Below, one piece after another: positions 9,929-19,556 of a DNA stretch of 49,439 nt (its first letter is position 1; each line of letters begins with the position of its first letter). The position numbers were made by a program, and so were the translations under genes. Origin of the DNA: Planctomycetota bacterium (GTDB taxonomy: Bacteria; Planctomycetota; UBA1135; GCA-002686595); contig NYXZ01000093.1 in NCBI GenBank assembly GCA_002686595.1, positions 22,163-71,601 on the forward strand, read 5' to 3'. The notes under the pieces are model-generated. The model was not told where the DNA came from and ran no database searches. It worked only from the letters and a program-made list of their open reading frames with translations.

Positions 9929-11590
9929 ATGACCATTCATACCATGAGCACTCTCTTCCGCTACCTCACCCACTCCGCCCTCTGGCTGTCCCTGGCATCC
10001 GCTGCCGCGGCCCAGGCCTCGTCGCCCTTCGAGGGCGTGATGCCCTTCCAGCCCCTGAGCTCCCATGACACTTACCTGCTGGAGATGGATGGCACCATCA
10101 GCCACACCTGGCCTGGCACCCACGCCCCAGGTCAAGCCATTTACTTGAACGACGCTGGCAATCTGGTGCGCACCATCAAGACCAACAGCTTCAACGGAGG
10201 TGCCGGCGGAGGTATTCAGGAGGTTGCCGACGACGGCACTACCATCTGGGAGTTCATCTACGATGACCCCACGCATCTCTCCCACCACGACATCGCGCTC
10301 ATGCCCAACGGAAACATCCTGATGATCGCCTGGGAGTTCATGACATCAAACGATGCGGTCGACGCCGGACGCAATCCGAATCTCGTCGCCGGCTCCACCT
10401 TCGCCGCGGACTCTGTCATCGAAATCGCTCCCAACGGCACCGGCGGCGCCGACATTGTCTGGGAGTGGAGAGTCTGGGATCACATCATCCAGGATTACGA
10501 CGCCGACAAACCAAACTACGGCGCCATCGACCAGCACCCGGAGCTGATCAACTTGAACTACCCGCCCACGGTCCCCGGCCAGGGCGATTGGAATCACATC
10601 AACTCAATCGACTACAATGCTGATCTGGACCAAATCCTGTTGAGCAGTCACGGGCAGGACGAGATCTGGATCATCGACCACAGCACGACGACCGCCGAGG
10701 CCGCTGGACACAGCGGCGGTGACCAGGGGCGCGGCGGTGATCTGCTCTATCGCTGGGGCAATCCGCGCGCCTATCGCCACGGCGCACCGTCACAGAGAAA
10801 ACTCTTCGGCCAGCATGACGCCCAGTGGATCGCAGACGGACTGTCCGGCGCAGGCGACATCTTGCTCTTCAACAACGGCGCTGGACGCCCAGCCGGGCAG
10901 TTCTCGACCATCGACCAGTTCACGCCCCCGTTGGACGCCAGCGGCGGTTACAGCTACACCGCCGGCACCGCCTATGGCCCCACAGCGCTCTCCTGGTCCT
11001 ACACCGATCCCAATCCGAATGACTTCTACTCCGGCTTCATCTCAGGCTGCCAGCGCCTGCCAGGCGGCACGACCCTTGTGTGCTCCGGCGGCCAGGGCTG
11101 GTTCTTCGAAGTTGATGACGCCGGCACCCTCATTTGGGAGTACTTCACCAGCAACACATTCAAGATTCGCCGTTACGGCACCTGTGACGCCCCCACAACC
11201 TATTGCTCCACCGCTCCGAACTCCGCCGGCAGCGGTGCGCTGATCGGCAGCAGCGGCAGCACCAACATCAGCGTGGGCGACTTCGCCCTCTCCGTGACCG
11301 ATGCTCCCGCGAACACGCCGGGGATTTTCTACTTCGGCACGGGCCAGGCCTCTGTGCCGTTCGGAGATGGATTCCGCTGCGCCACAGGCACCCTCTCACG
11401 CCTCTCAGTACTTTTCACCGATGCGTCCGGTTCCGGCATCTATCCCTTGGATTTTACTGACGCCAGCTCCCCGGCAGGATCTCTGTCGGCCGGCGACACA
11501 CGCTACTTCCAGTTTTGGTTCCGCGACAATGCCTTCGGCGGCGTCGGCTACAACCTCTCGGACGGACTATCGGTCACGCTCTGTAACTAG
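9929..11590 (+). CDS. Secreted arylsulfotransferase-like propeller protein with shared C-terminal tail domain
   Basis: A 553-residue exported protein. The N-terminus is a signal peptide (MSTLFRYLTHSALWLSL, then ASAAAAQA). A second ATG at 9944 is an equally good start. Residues 35-410 form a propeller like arylsulfate sulfotransferases and related ASST-like proteins. Typical segments are TYLLEMDGTISHTW, LSHHDIALMPNGNILMIAWE, NHINSIDYNADLDQILLSS and QHDAQWI. The conserved His residues in those loops are compatible with the ASST active site, but the exact catalytic His cannot be assigned here. From about residue 420 to the end is a separate domain that starts with TYCSTAPNSAGSGALIGSSG and ends YNLSDGLSVTLCN. 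It is shared with the proteins encoded at 20415-22247 and, more distantly, 15290-17059. It probably acts outside the cytoplasm; the sulfate acceptor is unknown. Confidence 0.82.
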   Translation: MTIHTMSTLFRYLTHSALWLSLASAAAAQASSPFEGVMPFQPLSSHDTYLLEMDGTISHTWPGTHAPGQAIYLNDAGNLVRTIKTNSFNGGAGGGIQEVADDGTTIWEFIYDDPTHLSHHDIALMPNGNILMIAWEFMTSNDAVDAGRNPNLVAGSTFAADSVIEIAPNGTGGADIVWEWRVWDHIIQDYDADKPNYGAIDQHPELINLNYPPTVPGQGDWNHINSIDYNADLDQILLSSHGQDEIWIIDHSTTTAEAAGHSGGDQGRGGDLLYRWGNPRAYRHGAPSQRKLFGQHDAQWIADGLSGAGDILLFNNGAGRPAGQFSTIDQFTPPLDASGGYSYTAGTAYGPTALSWSYTDPNPNDFYSGFISGCQRLPGGTTLVCSGGQGWFFEVDDAGTLIWEYFTSNTFKIRRYGTCDAPTTYCSTAPNSAGSGALIGSSGSTNISVGDFALSVTDAPANTPGIFYFGTGQASVPFGDGFRCATGTLSRLSVLFTDASGSGIYPLDFTDASSPAGSLSAGDTRYFQFWFRDNAFGGVGYNLSDGLSVTLCN

Positions 11591-11616
11591 CCCGGGACGC
11601 CCCGTACATTTGGCGG

Positions 11617-14600
11617 GTGCTGCCCGTCCTCCTGACCCTCGCCTGCCTCTCCGCCCAAGGCGGCGGCATCGCCATCGACCCCCTGGCTAACGGTCTCAGT
11701 GATTGGGAAGGGGACAAGCGCTATTGGAGCCTGGAGGAAGGCGTGCTCACCGGGCGCAGCACAGCTGAACTGCCCTGCGACGAAACGACGTACCTGACCT
11801 GGCTCGGAGGCGATGTGACCGACTTCGTCCTGCGGCTCGAGTTCAAGATCGAAAGCGGCAACTCCGGGATTCAATTCCGCAGCGAACGTGGACCGGGCTT
11901 CGAACTACTCGGCTACCAGGCCGACCTTGAGGCCGGTGAAACCTGGACCGGGGGGCTCTACGAAGCCGGTGGCCGGGCCGTTCTCGGGCAACGCGGTCTG
12001 CGCGTTATTTTGGACCCCGACGGAAGGCGGCGCTTCGAACCTCTGACACCAGAAGCCGTGGAGGTGGGTCGGGATGTAGCTGGCGAATGGCACGAGTACA
12101 CCGTGCGAGCGGTGGGACAACGCATCGAACTCACGATCGATGGAGTTCTGACCTGTGATGTCCTGGACAACGATTTGGCGCACTCGAGCCGGCACGGCCT
12201 AATCGGGCTACAGCTCCACCAGGGCCCACCCATGAGCGTTTCCTTCCGCAACATCCGCATCCTGCGGCTCGACCCCGCGAGGCGGCGGGAAAAGATAGAA
12301 AGCGGTGAGTTCAACCTGCCTCATTGGATCTGGCTGCCCGGCGAGCCAGCCGCGGACCAGGAAATGTGGACGCGTCAGAGCATTGACCTGGGCGACTTGG
12401 AGGATGGCAGTCGCGCTACGCTGAGTGGCAGCTGCGACAATGCGGCCAAGGTGTTCATAAACGGCAATGAAGTGATCGATTGGGAAGAGTGGTGGACGCC
12501 CTTTCGTCTGGATGTAACTGAACACCTGCTGCCAGGCGTCAATCAACTGGAAGCCTGGGGTTGGAATGAGAGCGGCCCCGCTGGTCTCTGGCTCGAACTC
12601 TCGTTGCAGCGGGCGGAGGACAGCAATGAGAAGTGGTTCACCACCGAAACCTGGCCGGTGACCGACCGCCGGCCACCTGACTGGCCGGATTCAATGCCAG
12701 TAAAGGCAGATGATGGTTCGCAACGGTGGCGCATTGCCGAGGACCATGGCGCGCTCGGCGCCGATCCTTGGGGATCGCAACTGGGCTTTCTCGACGAGCG
12801 CCTGCCGGATGTGCTCCCAGCTGCTGATCTCCTGCTACCGGATGGATTCGCCGCCGAGCGCATCTACTCCGTGCCCCTGCGCCGCCAGGGCTCCTGGGTG
12901 GCCTTGGCCATGGATGGAGCCGGTCGCATCTACGCCTCCTCACAACACCGGGACATGTACCGCCTGACCGTGCCCCCCCTCGGCGAGAGCGGCCCGGTCC
13001 ACGCCACGAAACTAGAAGTCGACATCGGCCCGGCCCAAGGATTGTGCTGGGCTTTCAATTCGCTGTACGTGGTTGTCGCCGAAGGCAAGCAGACGGGCCT
13101 GTGGCGCCTGCGCGACCTCGACGGAAACGACACGCTGGAAGATGCCCAGCTGCTAAAGGCCTTTGATGGAGAAGGCGAACACGGCCCCCATGCCGTTGTT
13201 CCCGGGCCGGACGGAACATCCCTGTATGTCATCGCCGGGAATCATGTGGCCCTGCCCGAGAATCTCGCACGCCGGCGCCCAGCACCCCTGTGGGGCGAGG
13301 ACCAACTGCTCACCAGGCGCGCCGACCCCAATGGCCACGCCGTCGGCATCCGCGCTCCCGGCGGTTGGCTATGCCGAACTGACGAAGATGGAAAAGACTG
13401 GGAGTTGATCGCCATCGGCTTGCGCAACTCATACGACCTGGCCTTCAACGCCGAGGGGGAAGCCTTCACTTTTGACTCTGATATGGAGTGGGACATCGGG
13501 TTGCCCTGGTACCGCGCCCCGCGCATCCTGCACCTGGTCTCGGGGGCCGAGTTCGGCTGGCGCCACGGCTCGGGTAAATGGCCCACTCATTATCCGGACA
13601 GCCTGCCGGGCATCGCCGACTCGGGCCTGGCTTCCCCCACCGGCGTCACCTTCGGCTACAACACATCGTTTCCCGAGCCCTATCGTTCTTCGCTCTTGGT
13701 GGCCGATTGGGCCTACGGCACGCTCCAGGCAGTAACGCTCACACCTCAGGGCTCAACCTACACCGGCGACTTCATGCCCTTTGCCTCGGGCCGCCCATTC
13801 CCCGTGGCAGACATGACCGCGGGCCCCGATGGCGCCCTCTATGTAGTTACCGGAGGGCGCCACACCCATTCGGCCATCTATCGTATCTGGCACGAGGCCG
13901 GTCGCGCGGGCCAGGAAACGCAACCCGTTGAGGACGACGCGGCCAGCAAGTTGCGCCACTTGCGGCGCGCCCTCGAAGCTCGCCACCGGCAAGGAGCAAC
14001 GCCAGTTCCCTGGGAATACCTCTCCCATCCGGATCGCTTCATCGCCCATGCCGCGCGCGTTGCCCTTGAACACTGTCAAGTGCTGGAGTGGGCCGACCGC
14101 GCCCTTTTGGAAGACGACTTGGCCACGGCCCTGCCCGCCCTCTTGGCCCTCACGCGAGCAGCCGCTGACAGCCACGGCGAGCGCATCCACCAGAGGATTT
14201 CGGAGCTCCCCTGGGATAGCCTGGAGCAATTAGAGCTCTTGCCCTGGCTGCGCCTGCTCGCCCTAGCTGACATCCGTGCCGGTTCTCCACCAGCGAAACT
14301 GCACGCCACTCGACTGGCGCGCCTGGAGGCTCTCTTCCCCACTGCACATCCCCTGGTCAATCGCGAGCTGGCCAATCTACTCGCCCGGTACGGAAGCAAC
14401 GCACTCGCTCGCCAAGCGGTTGACCTGCTGACTTCTTCGCCGAGTAGCGAGGACCAGATACACATGGCCCTGGTTCTGTCCCAGGTGAAAACAGGTTGGA
14501 CCCTGCCCCTGCGCCGTCGCTACTTTCAGTGGCTCGACAAACAGGCGGAAGCAATGACGGGTGGCGCCAGCCTGGAACTCTACCTCGACGGAATACGCGA

Positions 14601-15183
14601 GGACGCGCACGCCGCGCTTCCTCCGGAACTCGCCCAGCATCCAGATCTCCTGCTATCCGCCCCCAGCTCGACGGCAGAAGCAAGCCGCCATTCCGCGCCC
14701 TTTGTACAGCATTGGACAAAAGCGGAGCTCGCTCCCCACCTCGTGCAACTGAAGGCACCCCGCGACCTGGCGGCTGGCAAGTTGGCCTTCGAGCTGGCTA
14801 CCTGTCTCGAATGTCACCGCTTTGAGGGCCGTGGGGGCGCCACAGGCCCGGACCTGACTGGCGCCGGAGCGCGCTTCGCGCCCCGGGATCTACTCAACGC
14901 CATCCTGGCGCCCTCGGACGAGGTGTCTGATCAATACCGGGAGACCATGGTGCGCACAACTGACGGGGCCATTCTGATCGGACGCGTAGAGGCAGAAGAC
15001 GAGTTCGGTCTGATCCTGCGTCCTTCCGCGCCCAACTCCGAGCCAATCCTGATCGAAGCAGATGAGTTGGATCTACGCACACCCAGCCGCATCTCCCGCA
15101 TGCCAACGGAGCTGCTCGACTGCCTGACCCTGGAACAGGTGCTCGACTTGCTGGCCTATGTCCTCTCCGGGACCACGGACTAG
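11617..15183 (+). CDS. Secreted DUF1080 / propeller / cytochrome c mosaic protein
   Basis: An 1188-residue protein read from GTG at 11617; the first 15 residues form a short signal peptide (LPVLLTLACLSAQ). Residues 20-205 are a DUF1080 (3-keto-disaccharide hydrolase-like, LamG-fold) domain with NSGIQFRSE and GGLYEAGG. Residues 225-330 look like a galactose-binding beta-sandwich (AKVFINGNEVIDWEEW). Residues 410-760 are a PVC-type glucose-dehydrogenase-like propeller with GLRNSYDLAFN and GAEFGWRHGSGKWP. HEAT-like helices lie at about 770-1020. A planctomycete-type heme domain with CLECH is near residue 1063, with a possible Met ligand in RMPTELL. Such proteins are thought to couple periplasmic sugar oxidation or binding to electron transfer; this is inference. 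Its TAG stop is part of the CTAG tip of the palindromic repeat at 15180-15293. Confidence 0.87.
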   Translation: MLPVLLTLACLSAQGGGIAIDPLANGLSDWEGDKRYWSLEEGVLTGRSTAELPCDETTYLTWLGGDVTDFVLRLEFKIESGNSGIQFRSERGPGFELLGYQADLEAGETWTGGLYEAGGRAVLGQRGLRVILDPDGRRRFEPLTPEAVEVGRDVAGEWHEYTVRAVGQRIELTIDGVLTCDVLDNDLAHSSRHGLIGLQLHQGPPMSVSFRNIRILRLDPARRREKIESGEFNLPHWIWLPGEPAADQEMWTRQSIDLGDLEDGSRATLSGSCDNAAKVFINGNEVIDWEEWWTPFRLDVTEHLLPGVNQLEAWGWNESGPAGLWLELSLQRAEDSNEKWFTTETWPVTDRRPPDWPDSMPVKADDGSQRWRIAEDHGALGADPWGSQLGFLDERLPDVLPAADLLLPDGFAAERIYSVPLRRQGSWVALAMDGAGRIYASSQHRDMYRLTVPPLGESGPVHATKLEVDIGPAQGLCWAFNSLYVVVAEGKQTGLWRLRDLDGNDTLEDAQLLKAFDGEGEHGPHAVVPGPDGTSLYVIAGNHVALPENLARRRPAPLWGEDQLLTRRADPNGHAVGIRAPGGWLCRTDEDGKDWELIAIGLRNSYDLAFNAEGEAFTFDSDMEWDIGLPWYRAPRILHLVSGAEFGWRHGSGKWPTHYPDSLPGIADSGLASPTGVTFGYNTSFPEPYRSSLLVADWAYGTLQAVTLTPQGSTYTGDFMPFASGRPFPVADMTAGPDGALYVVTGGRHTHSAIYRIWHEAGRAGQETQPVEDDAASKLRHLRRALEARHRQGATPVPWEYLSHPDRFIAHAARVALEHCQVLEWADRALLEDDLATALPALLALTRAAADSHGERIHQRISELPWDSLEQLELLPWLRLLALADIRAGSPPAKLHATRLARLEALFPTAHPLVNRELANLLARYGSNALARQAVDLLTSSPSSEDQIHMALVLSQVKTGWTLPLRRRYFQWLDKQAEAMTGGASLELYLDGIREDAHAALPPELAQHPDLLLSAPSSTAEASRHSAPFVQHWTKAELAPHLVQLKAPRDLAAGKLAFELATCLECHRFEGRGGATGPDLTGAGARFAPRDLLNAILAPSDEVSDQYRETMVRTTDGAILIGRVEAEDEFGLILRPSAPNSEPILIEADELDLRTPSRISRMPTELLDCLTLEQVLDLLAYVLSGTTD

Positions 15184-15293
15184 GGGTCCGTTGAAAAAGT
15201 CCCGTCGCGAGGCAATGCCATCGGCGGCGAGCCTGACGCCGCATCGCCGACGGTGGCAAAGCCGCGGTAGGGAGTTTTTCAACGGGCCCCTAG
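15180..15293. repeat. Dispersed palindromic repeat, copy 1 (CTAG-tipped), likely bidirectional terminator
   Basis: The element begins CTAGGGGTCCGTTGAAAAAG and, read from the other end, CTAGGGGCCCGTTGAAAAAC, so the ends are inverted repeats of about 24 bp with two differences. The interior carries CGTCGCGAGGC and an ATCGGCGGCGAG segment also present in copy 2 at 26092-26284. It fills the whole gap between two convergent genes, and the CTAG at each tip supplies the TAG stop codon of both. The A/T tracts next to GC-rich stems would suit termination in both directions. This is not a transposase-bearing element. Confidence 0.8.
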
Positions 15294-17059
15294 AGACAGA
15301 AGAACACTTCGACGCCGTTCGTCAAACCAACCCCCGTGCCGTCGGGATGGGCTGGATCGCGGAACCAGGTCTGGAAGCACCAGCTAGTGCCCACCATGGC
15401 CGGAACGACCGGAACTCCCTGGCTGACATTTCCATTGGCATCGAGCACCACTACGCCCATGCGAACGAGGGGCGGCGCCACCAGCAATGTGCCTCCGAAG
15501 AGCGCTATCGATGCGCGGTTGTCCCCGTGAAAGACCATCGCGTATTGATTGGGGATACCACAGGCGGCAATGAGCTCGAAGTCATTGGCCGTCAAGGAGG
15601 CCGTGCCGTACCACCCGAGGACCGCTTCGGTTCCCAATGAGGTCAGCTTGCCCGAGCCATAGGCCTCCGGATCTTGGCAACCGGCCTCGATCAGAATCGG
15701 GTAGGGCGTCAGGGGTAGCGCTCCCGGGTCCATCTCGCTGATGGCCTGATTGCCAGCGGCATCCGGCACAACTTCGGTGACGGTCACGACGGAGGAAGTG
15801 GCCTCCGTTAGGTCGTAGGTCGCTGTCCCAGTCGCATCATCACACCACGCCACCCAGCGTCGCACGACACCTGTTCCCGTGGTGATATCAAAGCGGTAAA
15901 CCCAAAGCCCACCGGCTCCTGCGGACAGAGCCGTACAGGCTTCTACATCGGCGAGCTTGCTCGCGTAGAGACCATAGGACGCGTATGACAGCACGGGATC
16001 ACCCGCTGACTTGCGCAAGCCGAAGCCACTCCAGGTGTAGTTGGGGGCTTCGCTAGAGGAGAACCAAGTGTGCCAGTAGAGCGCATCGGCCCCCTGACCC
16101 GCCGCCACACTGAACTTGCGGAAGACATCAGCCGCCTGTTCTTCCTGGGACCCATTGGGCGAGTGCGGAGGATTACTGGACGGTAAATAGGAACTGCCGA
16201 GCTCCGTGACCCACATGGGTTTGTTGTCCTCGCCATAGCTGGCGAGCATGGCATTCAGGTACGCCATGGCGGAATAGAGCAGCTCCCAACTGTCGTAGTG
16301 GTGACAGTTGTAGACATCAATCGCGCTGCTACCGCCGGCGACGATGACATCCTCCAGCCAATCCGTGTGGTTGTAGAAAACCTGATCGACGGTTCCTGCG
16401 ATTCCACCCAGCACCACTTGATTGTCGGGATCGACGGCCTTCAGTTCATCGGCGCAGACGGCTAACAGATCCGCATAGAGGGCGGCTGAGTAGCTCCCAT
16501 AGGCAGCGACCTCATTGGCGATCTCCCAATAACGCACCTCGCCCAGGTAGCGCTCGGCGGTGACGCGCACATAACCCCGCACCTTGGCCTCGACGACGGC
16601 CACATTGACGTCCAAGATTTCGCCGTCCGGCGTATAGAGCCTGGTGGCATCCGGCGCCCCTGCTCCCACTGCCATGTCACCACCGATTTGAAACAGCGTC
16701 GGCACCATGGCGATGCCGTAGACATTGCGGATGGACTGATCTGGGTTGGTGAAATCATAGGAAGCCGGGTCGTCATAGGCGCCGCCCTGGTAGATCTCCC
16801 ACCAAGACACATCCGCTCCGGCTACCTGGCGAATCGTACGGCAGCCCAGGTCCAGCAGATCGGGCATGACCTCATCCACCTCGTCCCAGTCCGTATTCAC
16901 CGCCGCCCCACCGAAGCGCACAAAATTCAGCCCCAGGCGGCTCTCGGCTTCTTGCAGGGCGTCAGCGGAGGGGGCGCAAAACAAAAACATGACGCCCAGG
17001 CCCGGAACCCATGTCAGCCAACACCCCCCATGTTGAATCGCAGTTTCGGTCGTGTTCAT
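15290..17059 (-). CDS. Secreted clan-A (GH39/GH5-like) glycoside hydrolase with C-terminal tail domain
   Basis: A 589-residue protein with an N-terminal hydrophobic export segment at about residues 12-34 (WLTWVPGLGVMFLFC). Residues 40-375 read as a (beta/alpha)8 glycosidase. The pattern YWEIANE places a candidate acid/base at Glu183, and MWVTELGSS places a candidate nucleophile at Glu286. The roughly 100-residue spacing and the N-E context are typical of retaining clan-A enzymes such as GH39, GH5 or GH30. HHYDSWE and ALYWHTWFSS agree with barrel strands. A beta-sandwich follows at 380-450 and a C-terminal tail domain at about 456-589 (ending GVEVFFCL), a divergent relative of the tails at 9929-11590 and 20415-22247. 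The substrate is unknown. The stop codon comes from the CTAG tip of the adjoining repeat. Confidence 0.8.
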   Translation of the reverse strand: MNTTETAIQHGGCWLTWVPGLGVMFLFCAPSADALQEAESRLGLNFVRFGGAAVNTDWDEVDEVMPDLLDLGCRTIRQVAGADVSWWEIYQGGAYDDPASYDFTNPDQSIRNVYGIAMVPTLFQIGGDMAVGAGAPDATRLYTPDGEILDVNVAVVEAKVRGYVRVTAERYLGEVRYWEIANEVAAYGSYSAALYADLLAVCADELKAVDPDNQVVLGGIAGTVDQVFYNHTDWLEDVIVAGGSSAIDVYNCHHYDSWELLYSAMAYLNAMLASYGEDNKPMWVTELGSSYLPSSNPPHSPNGSQEEQAADVFRKFSVAAGQGADALYWHTWFSSSEAPNYTWSGFGLRKSAGDPVLSYASYGLYASKLADVEACTALSAGAGGLWVYRFDITTGTGVVRRWVAWCDDATGTATYDLTEATSSVVTVTEVVPDAAGNQAISEMDPGALPLTPYPILIEAGCQDPEAYGSGKLTSLGTEAVLGWYGTASLTANDFELIAACGIPNQYAMVFHGDNRASIALFGGTLLVAPPLVRMGVVVLDANGNVSQGVPVVPAMVGTSWCFQTWFRDPAHPDGTGVGLTNGVEVFFCL

Positions 17060-17301
17060 CCTATTATCCTATGCCATGTAGAGGATATGGGCGGCCCCAA
17101 TCGCCGCCTTGCCCGCCGCCTGTCCAGCCCAACGGGCACACCAAGTCACGGCCCAGTCACGATTCCGACGCCGAAGTGGCATCCATTGCCAGCGCCGGGA
17201 GATGCCTGCTAGGATGAGCGGCCCTCCGCCGTGCCGCGGCCGCAGCCCATGCCCCTCCACCACCTGGCCCCCACTCACCGCATGAGCAGCACCGCGATCC
17301 G

Positions 17302-18108
17302 GTGCTGGGCAGCGCGCGCCCACTGACCTTGGATCCGCGCTCACGACGGCTGCTGCTGGCCATGCTGGTCGGCGCTTTCTGCCTCCAGACCTGGCTGATC
17401 TACTCGGATCCAATCGGACGCGAGCACCCGCCCCTGTCCGCCGCCGCCACCCGGGGCCGCGCCCTCTACCATTCCCACAACTGCCAGAGCTGCCACCAGA
17501 TTTTCGGCTTTGGCGGCTTCTTGGGGCCGGACCTGACTAACTTGGCGCGCCGGCGCGGGGACACCGAGAGCCTGGCCCGCGACCTGACACAAATCCTGAC
17601 CACCGGCTCGGAGCGCATGCCGGCCTTCAAACTCAGCGACGGCGAACGCTCAGACCTCGCGAGCTTCTTCACGGAACTAGACCGACTGGGCGTGGGCCAG
17701 GTGCGCATCACGGAAACACCTCCGGCCAAGGATATCTTCAAGACCCTGATCGCCGAATACGCACAACACGACCCCCTGACCCCCGAGGCCGCAGAGGGAC
17801 TGTGGCTCGTCGAGCAAGCCGGCTGTATCAACTGCCACCTGCCCAACGGTCGCAGTACCTTCGCCGCCACGGATCTCACCAAGTTGCACTCCCAGTTGAG
17901 CGAAGACCAGCTGCGCAGCGTGCTGACCGAGGGCATTCCAGAGAAGGGCATGCCCGCCATGAAACTGCAGCCCACCCAATTCGAATCGCTGCTGGCCTTC
18001 TTGGCCTGGCTGGACCGACAGGGCCCCGACCTGCGCCAGGGCTTCCACGACGCTGAGAACGCCTCCGGCGGCTCTCTGCTGGACCTCCCCTGGTTCGAGT
18101 ACCGTTGA
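17302..18108 (+). CDS. Membrane-anchored diheme cytochrome c, NorC-like partner of the downstream oxidase
   Basis: A 268-residue protein read from GTG at 17302; no in-frame ATG precedes the membrane anchor. One N-terminal transmembrane helix (residues 13-32, LLLAMLVGAFCLQTWLIY) anchors it with two periplasmic cytochrome c domains. The first has CQSCH near residue 60 followed by FGFGGFLGPDLTN, the loop pattern of NorC-type cytochromes. The second has CINCH near residue 174. Possible axial Met residues are in ERMPAFKL and KGMPAMKL. Classical NorC carries one heme, so the second domain is an extension. It ends 2 bp before the ATG of the NorB-like gene, so the two form a transcription unit. It likely feeds electrons to that catalytic subunit. 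Confidence 0.85.
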   Translation: MLGSARPLTLDPRSRRLLLAMLVGAFCLQTWLIYSDPIGREHPPLSAAATRGRALYHSHNCQSCHQIFGFGGFLGPDLTNLARRRGDTESLARDLTQILTTGSERMPAFKLSDGERSDLASFFTELDRLGVGQVRITETPPAKDIFKTLIAEYAQHDPLTPEAAEGLWLVEQAGCINCHLPNGRSTFAATDLTKLHSQLSEDQLRSVLTEGIPEKGMPAMKLQPTQFESLLAFLAWLDRQGPDLRQGFHDAENASGGSLLDLPWFEYR

Positions 18109-18110
18109 CC

Positions 18111-19541
18111 ATGCAGCCCCTGCCCAAAAACGGCTCACTTGTCCGCGCCGAGCGCATGCAGTTGACGCTCATGGCCAGCGCCCTGGCCTGCCTGGCCCTC
18201 AGCCTGCTCTTCGGTTTCCTAGCTGCTCTCTACTACATCCCCGGCCTCTCGGCCCGGGCTGTCAAGGCCGGCATCAGCCTGGTTCAACTGCGCCCCCTGC
18301 ACACAACCTTCGCCTCCGGCTGGCTCTTCCTCGGCGCCGTCACCGCTGTTCACAAATACCTGGCCGATGAGTTCGGCACGCCCACCAACGGCGAGGCCCG
18401 GCGCTTCCGCCTCCAGATGATCCTCTGGGGCTTGGCGGGCCTGGCCGCCATCATAACCCTGCCCCTCGGCATCACATCAGGGCGGGAATACGTCGGCTTC
18501 CACCCGAGCATCTCGGCCCTGATCGCCGCCGGCTGGCTGCTCTTCGCCTGGACCTTCTTCGCCCGCGTCGGCCCCGGTTTCTTCCGCCGTCCGGTTTATG
18601 TCTACATGTGGGCCGCGGGCATCCTGTACTTCCTGTACACCTTCGCCGAGGCCCATGCTTGGCTGCTGGATGGCATTTGGAAACGCCCCGTCGCCGACCT
18701 GCAGATTCAATGGAAGTCCTGCGGAGCCCTGGTGGCCGCCTTCAACCAGATGGTCTACGGCGGCCTGACCTATTTCGGCGCGAAGCACTCCGGCGATGAA
18801 CGCATTGGCCATTCACGCACGGCCTTTGCCCTCTTCGGCGTGGGCCTGCTCAACTCCCTCACCAACTACGCTCACCACACCTACCACCTGCCCCAGTCCC
18901 ACTCCATCAAGTGGATCGCCTTCGCGGTCAGCATGCTGGAGATCATTCTCCTGTTACGCTTGCTGCAGGAAGTCAGCAGCGCCCTGCGCAATCGCCGTCG
19001 CCCGCTCTGGGAACGGGTCAACATCACCGAGCGCTTGACCGCTCTGGCAAAGCACTGGAACGTCTTCCTGCTGACCCTGGCCCTGGCCATCTCCGTCCCG
19101 CCCTGGAATGCATTGATCCACGGCACCCATGTGGTCATGGCCCACGCCATGGGTTCGGAGCTGGCCATCGACACCTACATCCTGCTGGGGCTCTTTGCCT
19201 GGGTGCTGGTCACAATCTTCCCCAAGCGTGAAACACAACTGCGCATCATCCACTCGCCGCGCGTGGCGCGCGCCATCCTGGGCCTCAATCTGTCATTGAT
19301 CGGGCTCGTGACCACGCTCCTAATCAGCGGCCTGACCACCGGCGTCCAGCGTGCCCTCGGCCAACCCATGCCCCACTGGCTGGATTACTTCCCCTACGGC
19401 CTCCTGCTCTTCGGCAGCGGCGTGGCGCTTTTCCTGATGGTCATCCTCCTCACCTGGCTGCCACTCTTCCGGCGGCCCGCGGCACACAAGAGCTGGGACC
19501 TGGGCACGGATCCACTGCCCACGCCGCCGCCCCCGCACTAA
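18111..19541 (+). CDS. NorB-like heme-copper oxidase superfamily catalytic subunit (putative NO reductase)
   Basis: A 476-residue, about 12-helix membrane protein of the heme-copper oxidase superfamily, closest to nitric oxide reductase large subunits. I chose the ATG at 18111; TTG at 18105 overlaps the upstream stop. Expected ligands are His64 (RPLHTTFASG, low-spin heme), His182 (AEAHAWLLDGIW), the His255/His256 pair (NYAHHTYHL) for the active-site metal, and His345 in HGTHVVMAHAMG for the high-spin heme. Two points are atypical: the residue two after His345 is Met, where usual family members have the second low-spin-heme His, and the acidic residue after the first metal His is Asp187 at +5 rather than Glu at +4. 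It may reduce NO or, less likely, O2. It is paired with the diheme cytochrome upstream. Confidence 0.82.
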   Translation: MQPLPKNGSLVRAERMQLTLMASALACLALSLLFGFLAALYYIPGLSARAVKAGISLVQLRPLHTTFASGWLFLGAVTAVHKYLADEFGTPTNGEARRFRLQMILWGLAGLAAIITLPLGITSGREYVGFHPSISALIAAGWLLFAWTFFARVGPGFFRRPVYVYMWAAGILYFLYTFAEAHAWLLDGIWKRPVADLQIQWKSCGALVAAFNQMVYGGLTYFGAKHSGDERIGHSRTAFALFGVGLLNSLTNYAHHTYHLPQSHSIKWIAFAVSMLEIILLLRLLQEVSSALRNRRRPLWERVNITERLTALAKHWNVFLLTLALAISVPPWNALIHGTHVVMAHAMGSELAIDTYILLGLFAWVLVTIFPKRETQLRIIHSPRVARAILGLNLSLIGLVTTLLISGLTTGVQRALGQPMPHWLDYFPYGLLLFGSGVALFLMVILLTWLPLFRRPAAHKSWDLGTDPLPTPPPPH

Positions 19542-19556
19542 ACGCGCCACCTGACA

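Noticed and set aside
15180-15293. Insertion sequence remnant
   Set aside because: Inverted ends are present, but there is no transposase fragment and no target-site duplication visible. A palindromic repeat family fits better.
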